Assembly (NCBI GenBank): GCA_000381585.1
Contig: KB906735.1
Span: 542,836-606,835, forward strand
DNA from: Acidobacteriaceae bacterium KBS 83
GTDB lineage: Bacteria; Acidobacteriota; Terriglobia; Terriglobales; Acidobacteriaceae
DNA length: 64,000 bases
Reading direction: 5' to 3'
Shown here one piece after another: positions 35,994 to 44,274 of this stretch (within the stretch, counting starts at the first letter, position 1; every line of letters starts with the position of its first letter). A model generated the notes under the pieces. The model was not told the DNA's origin. It saw nothing but the letters and a program-made list of their open reading frames with translations, and searched no databases. Both the position numbers and the translations under genes were made by a program.

Positions 35994-37253
35994 TCAGGCC
36001 CCAGCGCGGCATTTCGCGACAATCAACGTGATGTCGTCGTGCTGCTCCTGCGGGCTGAAGCGTTGCACATCTCGAATGACAGACATGACCGTCGAGTGCG
36101 CGGTTTGCCCACGGTGGCGCTTCAACGATTCGATCAGGCGCTCTTCGCCGAACTCCTCTTCGCCATCGCCGAAGGATTCCGTTACGCCGTCGGTATAGAG
36201 CGCCAGCGTATCGCCGGGCGTAAGCTGGCACTCCACCGATGGACTCTCCCACTCCCGAAACAATCCCAGAACCGTACCGGTGGAGCGGAGCCATTCAACT
36301 GCGCCATCCTGTCGCAGCAGCAGCCCCGAAAGATGGCCGCAGTTGGTGTATCGAAGGCGCTGGGCGATGTCGTCATATTCAGCAAAGAAGACCGTGGCGT
36401 ATGCACTGTCCGCCGTGTTCTCAAAGAAGAGCCGGTTCACCGATTGCAGAAAACGCTGCGGCTGTTCGCGCGCCAGGGCAAACTGGCTGCGCAGATTCGC
36501 CTGCAGGTTGGCCATCAGCAGCGCGGCAGCGATTCCCTTGCCTGAAATATCCCCGACGAACAACCCGACCTTCTCCTCCCCGAGAGCGAAGAAATCGTAG
36601 TAGTCGCCTCCGACGTGGCGGGCCTGAATGCAGGCACCCGCATAATCGAGTGTCCTGAGCGCGGGAAAGGTCTGCGGAAACAGCCTGGCCTGTACCTGTT
36701 TTGCGATTTCCAACTCCTGGGCCAGACGCCTTTCCGATTCGAGCCGCTCAGCATTCGCCCGGCGCTGCGCCTCAATCTCCCGGCTCATCTCATCGGAGCC
36801 AAGCAGGTCGAAGGAGTTTTGATCCGCATCGCAAAACACCGCCATCGTGCCACCCCACAACTGCGGCTGCGGAGGATGAAGAAAGCGCACTCCACGGCTC
36901 AGCCAAAGATCGTAGGTCGCAAAGATGTCTTCGGCGATGAAAGCAATCTGAGTTGGCCGCCCGATGAGCTTGTATCTCTCAGAGCCGCGCTTCGGAGCCA
37001 CCACCGCGAGGATCGCGCTGCCATCGGGAGGCGCGATGGCCATCCACCGGCCGAATTCAAAACGAGACTCGGCCAGCACGCTGAAGCCAAGCTGATCGAC
37101 GTAGAACTTCAGCGCCCGGTCGTAGTCCCGAACAAAAACGTTGGACTTGAACAGCCGGAGGTAAGGACTCTGCTGCTCGGCCTGAACCGCCCTGTTTCCG
37201 GCCAGTTCTACCCGAGTGTCCTTCGTCTGCGAAATAGCACTCTCCGGGTTCAA
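35994..37253 (-). CDS. VOC (glyoxalase-like) domain fused to SpoIIE/PP2C-type serine phosphatase
   Basis: 419 residues from TTG 37253, which follows GAGGAG at 7-base spacing; a GTG 22 codons upstream lacks such a site. A VOC/glyoxalase-fold domain covers about 34-153 (KSNVFVRDYDRALKFYVDQL and MAVFCDADQNSFDLL). A coiled-coil linker (155-190) leads to a PP2C domain (about 195-417) with metal-binding GGDYYDFF and VGDISGKGIAAALL and the final DDITLIVAKC. PP2C proteins of this type dephosphorylate anti-anti-sigma factors. The VOC part would be an unusual sensor. Convergent with the anti-sigma gene; stops are 13 bp apart. Confidence 0.9.
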   Translation of the reverse strand: MNPESAISQTKDTRVELAGNRAVQAEQQSPYLRLFKSNVFVRDYDRALKFYVDQLGFSVLAESRFEFGRWMAIAPPDGSAILAVVAPKRGSERYKLIGRPTQIAFIAEDIFATYDLWLSRGVRFLHPPQPQLWGGTMAVFCDADQNSFDLLGSDEMSREIEAQRRANAERLESERRLAQELEIAKQVQARLFPQTFPALRTLDYAGACIQARHVGGDYYDFFALGEEKVGLFVGDISGKGIAAALLMANLQANLRSQFALAREQPQRFLQSVNRLFFENTADSAYATVFFAEYDDIAQRLRYTNCGHLSGLLLRQDGAVEWLRSTGTVLGLFREWESPSVECQLTPGDTLALYTDGVTESFGDGEEEFGEERLIESLKRHRGQTAHSTVMSVIRDVQRFSPQEQHDDITLIVAKCRAGA

Positions 37254-37453
37254 CCTGAAGCTCCTCGGCGAAAGATGTGCGACCCAACAAATCGGCCAGA
37301 ACCATTGTGCCAGCCGCACGCCAGATCATGATTGGGTGAACAGTCGTTCACCACATCCCGGAAATGGCCTTTTGCATTGTGATCAGTGCAGAATAGGGCC
37401 TCCGTAGCGCACCCAATCGCGCCCAAAGCACACCCAAACCGCCTTATTCGGAG

Positions 37454-37485
37454 CAAAAAAAGGGCCCCTCTTTTGGGGAGGGGCC
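37454..37485 (-). terminator. Intrinsic terminator for the OmpA-family gene
   Basis: On the minus strand: 8-bp stem GGCCCCTC / GAGGGGCC with a 7-base loop, followed by C and a run of seven T. It lies about 50 bases after the stop of the gene that ends at 37534. Confidence 0.85.
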
Positions 37486-37533
37486 AATCTGCCTTGGTTC
37501 TCTCGTTGTGTGAGAGCTTGGTTGCGGCCAGCC

Positions 37534-38493
37534 TTATTGCTGGGGCTGCGCCATTGGTTGCGACGCAGCACCCTGGGGGGAGGGCTGCGAAGGCGACTGC
37601 TGCGTCGCACCAATGGGTGAACTGCCATCCGGAGATGGCGCGCTCAAAGCCGCTAAACTGTTATGCATCAACGTCACGTGGACAAGGCTGCCACGTGCCG
37701 CCGTCCCGCTGTCCGACTCCACGGGAGCGTTGCCGAGCGCGACACGATAGATGCGGTAGACCGGGATATTGTGTTGGACGACGAGGTAGCGCACCACCGC
37801 GTCCGCCATATGCTGTGAGCTTGCGATGCCGGCCTGCCCGCCTGTCCGCGAGTAGCCCTGCACCTCGACGATGTAACCCTTCTGCCCTTGCAACTTGGTT
37901 GCGACGTCGTCCAGCGCCTCTTTGGCCTTTGCATTCAACGCTGTCTGGCCGCTGTGGAAGCGGATTTCAGTGTCCGCGATCGGCGAATATTGATCGAGAT
38001 TCGAGACCGTTGTATTCAGATTGTCTTCGCGCGAGGAAGCCTGCTGCGCCAGCTGCGAGGCCTGTCCAGCCTGCGTATTTGCGGTGGTCGCCAGCTGGTT
38101 CGCGCCATCAGCCGTGTCCTGCGCCTTCTTGATGCCAGCGGAGCTGCGCGCGTCCAAATCCTTGATATCGTTGGAGTTCTTCGCCGTGAGCTGATCGAGC
38201 TCGTTGAGCCGGTCCTTTACTGGACCCACCTGCCGATGAACCCACTTTTTGCGGGCCAAGGGATTCAGGTGACCCCAGAAACCCTCATTCGTTGTAGTAG
38301 GAAGAGGTTTGCCAGTGGCGTAAGTGCTGTTGTCCTGCGGGTTTTGCGCTGAAGGGGATGGCTGTTGCTGCGTGTCTGCCGCCTGAGAGGAAGGAGTCTG
38401 CGCGGACAGGCTCATGGTCGCCGCGAACATGAGGGCGGCCATCGTGCTGCAAGCAAATACCGTCGCGTTTTTATTAGCCATGCGCCTAAACAT
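37534..38493 (-). CDS. OmpA-family outer membrane/periplasmic protein
   Basis: 319 residues (315 if the Met at residue 5 is used). Signal peptide (TMAALMFAATMSLSAQ) followed by a Gln/Ser/Pro-rich segment, then a helical, probably coiled-coil stretch (about 90-165: KDRLNELDQLTAKNSNDIKD and repeats such as QAGQASQLAQQASSREDNL). The OmpA-like domain (about 175-280) contains IRFHSGQTALNAKAKEALDD and IVEVQGYSRTGGQ. It probably binds peptidoglycan, although the canonical NxxLSxxRA motif is altered (ASSQHMADAVVRYL). The C-terminal tail is Pro/Gln/Ser-rich. A good sigma-70-type promoter and a DnaA box lie just upstream, and an intrinsic terminator just after the stop. Confidence 0.85.
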   Translation of the reverse strand: MFRRMANKNATVFACSTMAALMFAATMSLSAQTPSSQAADTQQQPSPSAQNPQDNSTYATGKPLPTTTNEGFWGHLNPLARKKWVHRQVGPVKDRLNELDQLTAKNSNDIKDLDARSSAGIKKAQDTADGANQLATTANTQAGQASQLAQQASSREDNLNTTVSNLDQYSPIADTEIRFHSGQTALNAKAKEALDDVATKLQGQKGYIVEVQGYSRTGGQAGIASSQHMADAVVRYLVVQHNIPVYRIYRVALGNAPVESDSGTAARGSLVHVTLMHNSLAALSAPSPDGSSPIGATQQSPSQPSPQGAASQPMAQPQQ

Positions 38494-38540
38494 GTTGCAA
38501 CGGGCATGCCAAAGCTGGTTTCAGAGTGGGACATAGTCGC

Positions 38541-38569
38541 AAATTATTGAAAATAATGATATTTATCAA
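38541..38569 (-). promoter_or_regulatory. Predicted sigma-70-type promoter of the OmpA-family gene
   Basis: Minus strand TTGATA (-35), 17 bases, TAATTT (-10). The spacer and -10 region contain the inverted repeat ATTATT-GAA-AATAAT (38543-38557), a possible operator. Confidence 0.65.
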
Positions 38570-38570
38570 C

Positions 38571-38579
38571 TTATCCACA
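38571..38579. promoter_or_regulatory. Consensus DnaA box (TTATCCACA)
   Basis: A perfect match to the DnaA 9-mer, one base upstream of the -35 of the OmpA-family gene promoter. It lies in an A/T-rich 186-bp gap. A single box does not make an origin; regulation by DnaA is possible. Confidence 0.6.
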
Positions 38580-38679
38580 TCGAATTTGCGTACTAAAGTA
38601 ATCGAGCAAAGGTGCTTCGACAGCCGCGAGCCATGAGGTTATGACAAAGTGCCGCGAAAAAACTGCACCGCTTAGGTAT

Positions 38680-39222
38680 TTAGCGGGTCTGGACGCGTAT
38701 CGGTTGGATGGCCGGATATTGCTGATTCCACGTCGGCGAAACGTGATCGAAGATCAGGCGGAATTCGTGCGAATCGCCCGGCTTCAATGGCTCCGCTGAG
38801 ACCGGTTCAATGTCCACATACGGCTCTCGCGTCCGGATCAGGGTAAGCGGCATAGGCGACTGCTGCGGAGGCTCAGCAATATCGTTATTAAATGTGACCA
38901 GGACGTTGACGCCGGTCACCGTCTTGTCGCCTTTGTTCGTGATCACCCCATCCACGTAGGTGACCTTGCCTCCGGCGAAGTTGGTCGCCTCACTCATCTG
39001 TAGATTGCCTATGCTTATGTGGCTGGCGTAGGCGTCGGGCGTCTGCGAGGCCTCCTCCGCCCGCTGGGCGGCACGGTCGCGATGACTCGAAAGAAGCATG
39101 CCAGCAAGCGCCACGACTACGACCAGGCCGGCAATTACCCACGGCAGCCACGATCTGCCTTCTGGCTCGTTCTTTTTTTCAGAGAGGAAGCCCCCGGCAC
39201 CGCTGTTCCCCGCACTGGACAT
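38680..39222 (-). CDS. Single-pass membrane protein with DUF2393-like domain
   Basis: 180 residues. A short cytoplasmic start (MSSAGNSGAGGFLSEKKNEP), a membrane helix near 25-46 (WLPWVIAGLVVVVALAGMLL), then an extracytoplasmic Ig-like domain. The domain contains VDGVITNKGDKTVTGVNVLV and the late LKPGDSHEFRLIFDHVSPTW. The pattern agrees with DUF2393 proteins, which are of unknown function and widespread in acidobacteria. It runs on the minus strand as a probable monocistronic gene, divergent from the 46-residue membrane peptide gene (39377-39517). Confidence 0.8.
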   Translation of the reverse strand: MSSAGNSGAGGFLSEKKNEPEGRSWLPWVIAGLVVVVALAGMLLSSHRDRAAQRAEEASQTPDAYASHISIGNLQMSEATNFAGGKVTYVDGVITNKGDKTVTGVNVLVTFNNDIAEPPQQSPMPLTLIRTREPYVDIEPVSAEPLKPGDSHEFRLIFDHVSPTWNQQYPAIQPIRVQTR

Positions 39223-39376
39223 GGCAGAGATTTTACGCTGTCACCATTCCGAAGGAACCCCTCAGCCGATTACGCCCCGTCCACACTTCACAAATTCTTC
39301 ATTCGATTTTCGCGACTTCTTGCCACAATGAGAGTCTTATCTGGCAAGCATTTGACCTTGTCGAGGAGCCGGTCCC

Positions 39377-39517
39377 ATGCAGCAGGCGAAGCGAGATGCG
39401 ACCCGAAGCGACCAACCCTTTGCCTATCTGGATGCGAATGCAGCCATGCTACCGGAGTACGTTTACCGCGCCGCAATTCTGATGGCTGTCATTCTTTTGC
39501 TCTGGACCGCGGCCTAG
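39377..39517 (+). CDS. 46-residue predicted membrane peptide
   Basis: ATG 39377 is preceded by GAGGAG with 8-base spacing, a strong ribosome site, and the frame ends with TAG at 39515-39517. The peptide begins MQQAKRDATRSDQPFAYLDA, is hydrophilic for about 30 residues and ends in the hydrophobic segment AAILMAVILLLWTAA, consistent with one C-terminal membrane helix. It is between the DUF2393 gene (divergent) and the DnaC-like gene (convergent, stop 2 bp away). No family is recognised. The match of a strong ribosome site, fitting stop and clear hydropathy argues that it is real; expression is untested. Confidence 0.55.
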   Translation: MQQAKRDATRSDQPFAYLDANAAMLPEYVYRAAILMAVILLLWTAA

Positions 39518-39519
39518 AT

Positions 39520-40329
39520 CTATCCGCCGGGAAGAAATTCCGCCTTCGACCATTGAAAATTCGCTTCGCCGGAGCCAGCCGTCTGGCGAAAATCTGCACC
39601 GAGCACCTCAATCGAGACACACATCTCCGCCAGTCGAGATCGCATTCGTTCGCCGATACGATCGCCGAGGGTATCTTCTTTGCTCCCGCCGGCCGGTGCC
39701 CGATTCGCAAAGTTGGTCGTAATAATGGTCGTCCGTTTGTGGTTGTAACGGGCGTTCAGCACGTGTGCCACGGTGTCCCACACCCACGCTGTCGGCTTGG
39801 TCGAGCCGAGATCATCCAGCACCAGCACCTCAGCCTCGATCACAGGCCGCAGCAGTTCGAACTCCGTAGTGTCTGAGCGCGCGTTATAGGAGTTCTGAAT
39901 TTGCTTCAGTAGGTCACCGTAATCGCAGAAGAGTCCCTGACAGCCTTTCTCTTCGATAAGCGCGCGGAGCACCCCAACGGCCAGATGTGTCTTGCCGCGA
40001 CCGGCCATGCCAACGAACATCAGCCCGCGGCCATCCGTATTGTGCGGGTAATCAAGGACAAACTGATGTGCTTTGAAGTGTGCCTGCAACATGGTTTCGT
40101 GGGAGCCCGTCGTTTCGACAGACTCATAGTTCTCAAGTGTCGCGTGCTCATGACGCCGTGGGATGTTGGCACGCCCCAGCCTGCGCAGCGCCTGTCGCGC
40201 CACTCGACAACTGCAGACCGCCGCAACTCGGTCACCCTGAGCGTCCCGGGTGATCCGCATGCCCGTCCCGCCGCACAGCGAGCAGGCCGTTGGATTCGCA
40301 ATGCCGTCCTTCTCCCGGGCGCCGTCCAT
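39520..40329 (-). CDS. DnaC/IstB-like AAA+ ATPase with N-terminal zinc-binding motif
   Basis: 269 residues from ATG 40329; longer frames would run over the divergent neighbour. An N-terminal cysteine cluster (CSLCGGTGMR and CSCRVARQ) suggests a zinc ribbon, as in DnaC-like loaders. Walker A is GMAGRGKTHLAVG, Walker B is VLVLDDLGS, followed by sensor-like TTIITTNFAN and an arginine-rich box (GDRIGERMRSRL). DnaC loads the replicative helicase; IstB partners transposase IstA. No transposase or terminal repeats are nearby, so a helicase-loader-type role is favoured. It is divergent from the ABM-SnoaL gene. Confidence 0.85.
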   Translation of the reverse strand: MDGAREKDGIANPTACSLCGGTGMRITRDAQGDRVAAVCSCRVARQALRRLGRANIPRRHEHATLENYESVETTGSHETMLQAHFKAHQFVLDYPHNTDGRGLMFVGMAGRGKTHLAVGVLRALIEEKGCQGLFCDYGDLLKQIQNSYNARSDTTEFELLRPVIEAEVLVLDDLGSTKPTAWVWDTVAHVLNARYNHKRTTIITTNFANRAPAGGSKEDTLGDRIGERMRSRLAEMCVSIEVLGADFRQTAGSGEANFQWSKAEFLPGG

Positions 40330-40414
40330 GCCTGCTAGTATCGCACTCGCTTGCTGTCCCTGGTCGGGCCGGAGAGCGTGCGCATCTGTGCGGGAACCAT
40401 GCGGGAAAGTGGAA

Positions 40415-41134
40415 ATGTACGTCATCCTCTGGCAGTTCGTCGTTCGTCCCGAAAAGGTCAATGCTTTCATAGCCGCCTATGCGCCTGACGGCGCCTGGGC
40501 GCAGCTCTTCAGGCGGGCAGACGGCTTTGTGGGTACGGAGCTACTTCGCTCCACTGACGGCGAAGACGGCGCAGAGTTTTTGACCATCGACCGTTGGCAA
40601 ACGGCCAAGCACTTCACGCGGTTTCAGACGCAATTCGCCACAGAGTACAGAACGCTCGACACACAGTGCGAAGGGTTGACCTTAAAGGAGCGCAAACTGG
40701 GGGCATTCGCCGAATTGCGAGTGGCCAGTTCTTTTCGGGATGAACGCGGGCGATGGGAGATTGCCATGGAGGATGAAATCGAGCTCCTCAACTTCGTTTA
40801 CAGCCGATTCAATGCTCGTGACATGGAAGCCGTGCTTGCCGCTCTGCATGAGGACGTTGTGTGGGCGAACGGGATGGAGGGAGGTCATCTGGAAGGACGA
40901 GACGCAGTGCGTAACTACTGGACCCGCCAATGGGCTACCGTAGACCCGCATGTCGAAGCGGTCGGCTTTTCCAAGGGGAATGAGGGGGAGATCGTCGTCG
41001 AGGTTCATCAGGTTGTGCACGACACAAACGGTGCCCTTCTCCTGGACCATAAGGTGGGTCACATTTTCAAAATCGAGGATGGAGCGATCCGCCGCTTTGA
41101 TATCCGCGGTACGCCCCCTCAGCAGCCGCAGTAA
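40415..41134 (+). CDS. Fusion of an antibiotic biosynthesis monooxygenase (ABM) domain and a SnoaL-like (NTF2) domain
   Basis: 239 residues from ATG 40415, preceded by GGAAAGTGGAA. Residues 1-95 form a ferredoxin-like ABM domain (MYVILWQFVVRPEKVNAFIA and FLTIDRWQTAKHFTRF). Residues about 118-239 form a cone-like NTF2/SnoaL domain (LNFVYSRFNARDMEAVLAAL and HEDVVWANGMEGGHLEGRDA). Both halves are usually separate proteins acting on small aromatic or unknown substrates. The frame is continuous with no stop between them. Its end is antisense to an open extension of the VWFA pseudogene. Confidence 0.8.
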   Translation: MYVILWQFVVRPEKVNAFIAAYAPDGAWAQLFRRADGFVGTELLRSTDGEDGAEFLTIDRWQTAKHFTRFQTQFATEYRTLDTQCEGLTLKERKLGAFAELRVASSFRDERGRWEIAMEDEIELLNFVYSRFNARDMEAVLAALHEDVVWANGMEGGHLEGRDAVRNYWTRQWATVDPHVEAVGFSKGNEGEIVVEVHQVVHDTNGALLLDHKVGHIFKIEDGAIRRFDIRGTPPQQPQ

Positions 41135-41142
41135 AGGCGGCC

Positions 41143-42508
41143 ACGGCTGAAATGTAGGCTCGGCATAGTAGCCGGCGTCGGTGCGCGCCTTCATGCCAGG
41201 CTTATCCACCTTTACTTCGAGCTCGTGATATTCATCTGTGTGTTCCGCCTGCGACGGATCGAAGCCCAGCGCGTAGTAGGCCTTCGCCTCAGCGATGCAA
41301 CGGTTCAGCTGGACGACCAGATCATTGGACGCATTGAGCACAAGGCCCCCACTATGGATGGCCAAAACAGGCAGGGATAAATCTCCGGATTCAGCCTGTC
41401 GCGGCGATGGTACGCCCTTCAAAAAGCTCTTGTAGAACTCAGTGCGCATCGTTCCCGGCGATTGCGGATCGAGCTGATTGACGCTGTACATGGTGATGCG
41501 CGCCTCGCGCAGCGTCCGAGTCATCTCGACGATTGCGTTGAAGAGTCCGCGTTGGGTCGCACCACTTGGCTGGTACCCGGGTCCTTCCAGCATGGGCCAG
41601 CCTGGACCGATCCAGATAAGCATTTTGTGGCCTGGCTTCGGCGCTTCGACGGCGGCAATCGACCGCAAAGTCTTCAGCGACAACTCCAAGCGCTCGATGG
41701 CGTCATAGCCGCCGCTCCTCTGAACCGTGTGCATGGTCGCGCCACTCTTCTCGAGTTCCTGCGCCATTGAGTTTCCATCGAGAGAGGGCTGCGGCCCCAC
41801 TTGGACTCCACGTTCGGAAAAGATCATCAACGTCAGCGGCTGCGCCAGATGTCCGCCATTCTGACGAAAGAAACTTTTCAACCTGATCGCGCTCAAATGC
41901 GGTGATGCGTTGAAGAACGTTCAGCGACAGTGTCGTGCGATTCGGCTCAGTCTGTTCCGTGAGAAGCATCGAATGCATGGTCGACTCGGCCCTATTCAGT
42001 TCGTCAGCGAGGCGATTGCCGTCTGTGGTCGGCTGCGGCTGGCCTTTACGCCGTAGTCATCGAAGATCAGCAGCGACGTAGGTTGCGCAAGCCTTCCCAC
42101 CGTTCCGTCGCAGGAAGTTTTCGATTTGATACCGTTCATTGCCGACTACGCGCAGTGAGGTGGCGACATCGATCAGCAGAACTACCCGAACCGGCGGCTC
42201 GCCGGGCCCGCTCCCAGGACGCCATCCACCGCCCGAAAAGAAAGGATCGGCCGCGGCTTCTTGTTGTCGAGCAGCGTGAAGTCCTTCTGTTCCAAACCCG
42301 CGACCGGCCGTCCGGATATATCCGTCACCAGTACATCGAGCATGAGTTGGTTCGCCGCCAGCCCCGAACCTGGGCGGGGCGATGGGAGAGCGTAGGACGG
42401 TTTTGATCGGTGGCCTGAGGGCTCTAGGTAGAATCCGCCAGCGCGGCCACGGAACTCTGCCGCGAGATAGCGACAGAAGCAGAGCTTAGCAGCAGGAATA
42501 GAGCCCAA
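41143..42508 (-). pseudogene. Decayed VWFA-related acidobacterial domain protein with internal duplication
   Basis: Pieces in three frames on the minus strand recreate a VWFA-related protein. N-terminal piece near 42400-42182: LDVLVTDISGRPVAGLEQKD and ILSFRAVDG. Middle piece from about 42190 in another frame: GEPPVRVVLLIDVATSLRVV and NERYQIENFLRRNGGK. Third piece up to 41703: TTLSLNVLQRITAFERDQVE. Last piece from 41896: NGGHLAQPLTLMIFSERGVQ, GHKMLIWIGPGWPMLEGPGY and YHELEVKVDKPGMKARTDAG. The LAQP..L.IF...GV block occurs twice, so a segment was duplicated before decay. The last frame runs past the expected end near 41158 into the antisense of the neighbouring gene. Confidence 0.85.
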
Positions 42509-42639
42509 CGGGTCCCAGCCAATCGATCACCACCGCAACCCGCCTCAATAGGGCAGCGGGAAGAATCCTTTGTCCGGCAGCGGCATCATAGGCTTGGTGA
42601 TCGTAACCGGAATAGTGTCTACGCATACCGATGTCCGCC

Positions 42640-42668
42640 TTGCGAAAAGGCAGAAATCTGCCTAAAAT
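42640..42668 (+). promoter_or_regulatory. Predicted sigma-70-type promoter of rpmE
   Basis: TTGCGA at 42640-42645, 17 bases, TAAAAT at 42663-42668. Transcription would start near 42675, giving a leader of about 25 bases that includes AAGGGA before the ATG. Confidence 0.7.
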
Positions 42669-42700
42669 TGGAGGATTGCAGGAAAGGGATTTTGCGACAG

Positions 42701-42925
42701 ATGCCAAAGGAAAAGATTCACCCCAATTACGAGAAGATTCGCGTGCAGTGCGCCTGCGGCACGGGTTTCGAGACCCGGTCGACCCACAAGGGCGATATCC
42801 ACGTAGAAATCTGCTCCGCGTGCCACCCGTTCTTCACGGGCAAGCAGAAGCTGATCGATACCGCGGGTCGTGTGGAGCGCTTCCGCCGGAAGTACGCCAA
42901 GGCTGAGGCTCCCGCCGCGAAGTAA
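42701..42925 (+). CDS. rpmE: 50S ribosomal protein L31
   Basis: 74 residues from ATG 42701. A longer in-frame TTG start at 42668 would fall in the promoter. The N-terminus [20 protein letters not shown] is typical of L31. The four zinc-ligand cysteines are seen as CAC near residue 17-19 and CSAC near 39-42, so it is the zinc-containing (C+) form, followed by [20 protein letters not shown]. The C-terminus is short and basic, then Ala-rich. A palindromic hairpin follows the gene. Expressed from its own promoter. Confidence 0.97.
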   Translation: MPKEKIHPNYEKIRVQCACGTGFETRSTHKGDIHVEICSACHPFFTGKQKLIDTAGRVERFRRKYAKAEAPAAK

Positions 42926-42948
42926 CATCGGCTGGGACGGTAGACTCA

Positions 42949-42974
42949 AAGAGGCCTCCCGCGGGAGGCCTCTT
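42949..42974 (+). terminator. Palindromic hairpin after rpmE
   Basis: A perfect 26-base palindrome (stem AGAGGCCTCCC and its complement, extended by one A/T pair), 23 bases after the rpmE stop. Only a short T-poor tail follows, so termination may be partial and let RNA polymerase reach the dus gene. Confidence 0.7.
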
Positions 42975-43008
42975 CGCTTGCATAGACTATTCAGAGAGCC
43001 CGACCGCG

Positions 43009-44274
43009 ATGAAGAAGCACTGGCACGACAATCCGCGCAGCCTGCCCGAATCCGAGAATTCCGGAGCGGAGCGTTCCGGACCGGAAGACTCCGAGCAGGA
43101 ACCCGAGCAAGCGCCGGCCGTGCGTGTGCCTGCCGCCTTCGCTGTTGGTGGGGTCGAGGTGCGTCCTGCAACAGTGCTGGCCCCCATGGCCGGCGTTACC
43201 GACACGATCTTCCGCCGCTTCATCCGTAACGCCAGCCTGTTCACGCCTGCCGGCAAGGCCGACGCCACGGTTGACACCGAGATATCCAACCAGCAGTCCG
43301 GCTGCGGGCTCATCATGACGGAGTTCACCTCGGCCGATGGGCTCTCCCGCATGCGCGAAGCGAAGCGGAAGCGCTATCTCACCTACTACGACGATGAGCA
43401 TCCCATCGCCGCGCAACTCTTCGGCTCGGATCCGCGCACCCTCAGCGAAGCCGCCAAGATCGTTGAGGACGCCGGCTTCGATATGGTCGACCTGAACCTC
43501 GGCTGTCCAGCGAAGCGAGTCGTCGCATGCAATGGCGGCTCCGGCCTGCTGCGCGATCTGTCGCTGATTGCCCGTATCTTTGAGGCGGTGCGCGGCTCTG
43601 TAACGATTCCGTTCACGGTCAAATTCCGGCTGGGATGGAATGACGACAACATTGTTTGCGTCCCGCTCGCTCGTCTTGCGGAAGAGAGCGGACTGAATGC
43701 TGTCGCGCTGCACGCCCGGACGCGCGAGCAGGGCTACTCCGGAGATGCCCGCTGGGAGCACATCGCCGCCGTAAAGGACGCAGTCATGATCCCGGTCATC
43801 GGCAACGGAGACATCCGCACGCCCGAGGACGCCGTTGCAATGGTGGCGCTTACCGGCTGCGATGCTGTAATGATCGGCCGCGCTGCGCCTGCGAATCCGT
43901 GGATCTTCCGCCAGATTGCGCAGTACACCGCGACCGGCCGCTACGACCTCCCGACCGAATGGGACCGCTATCGCATGATCCGCACCTACTTCACGATGCT
44001 GCTCGAAGAAGGCCACTGGCACACAGCAGGATCAGACGAGAAGAATATGGAAGCCGCAAAAGCGTGCCGCGAAGGCGCCGGCAAGATGAAGCAGTTCGCC
44101 TCCTGGTTTACGCATGGCGTAGCGGGCGGCGGCGCATTGCGCAAGACGATCTACGAAGCACGCACCGGCCCGGCGATCCTCGATGCCGTCGAGCGTTTCT
44201 TTGCGCATCGCTTCAGTGGCGTGGATGTTGCGGCGGCTGAGACTGCCGCGGCTTTCGCCCTTCAGGAAGGCTGA
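43009..44274 (+). CDS. dus: tRNA-dihydrouridine synthase (Dus family)
   Basis: 421 residues. The flavin-binding opening is APMAGVTDTIFRRF, with the substrate/FMN signature LNLGCPAKRVVACNGGSG carrying the catalytic cysteine in GCP. Later motifs are PFTVKFRLGW, ALHARTREQGYSG and VIGNGDIRTPEDA, followed by MIGRAAPANPWIFRQ. It reduces specific uridines in tRNA D-loops using FMN and NADPH. A charged N-terminal extension of about 45 residues (Ser/Glu/Pro-rich) and inserts make it longer than bacterial DusB. The tail overlaps the convergent next gene by 13 bp. The precise subclass is not assigned. Confidence 0.93.
   Translation: MKKHWHDNPRSLPESENSGAERSGPEDSEQEPEQAPAVRVPAAFAVGGVEVRPATVLAPMAGVTDTIFRRFIRNASLFTPAGKADATVDTEISNQQSGCGLIMTEFTSADGLSRMREAKRKRYLTYYDDEHPIAAQLFGSDPRTLSEAAKIVEDAGFDMVDLNLGCPAKRVVACNGGSGLLRDLSLIARIFEAVRGSVTIPFTVKFRLGWNDDNIVCVPLARLAEESGLNAVALHARTREQGYSGDARWEHIAAVKDAVMIPVIGNGDIRTPEDAVAMVALTGCDAVMIGRAAPANPWIFRQIAQYTATGRYDLPTEWDRYRMIRTYFTMLLEEGHWHTAGSDEKNMEAAKACREGAGKMKQFASWFTHGVAGGGALRKTIYEARTGPAILDAVERFFAHRFSGVDVAAAETAAAFALQEG

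Noticed and set aside
38494-38679. Replication origin near the DnaA box and DnaC-like gene
   Set aside because: Only one perfect box in a 186-bp gap, no cluster of boxes and no dnaA, gyrB or dnaN nearby; the box sits at a promoter instead.
39520-40329. IS21-type element (IstB)
   Set aside because: The ATPase has no transposase partner, no inverted ends and no target duplication that I can see.
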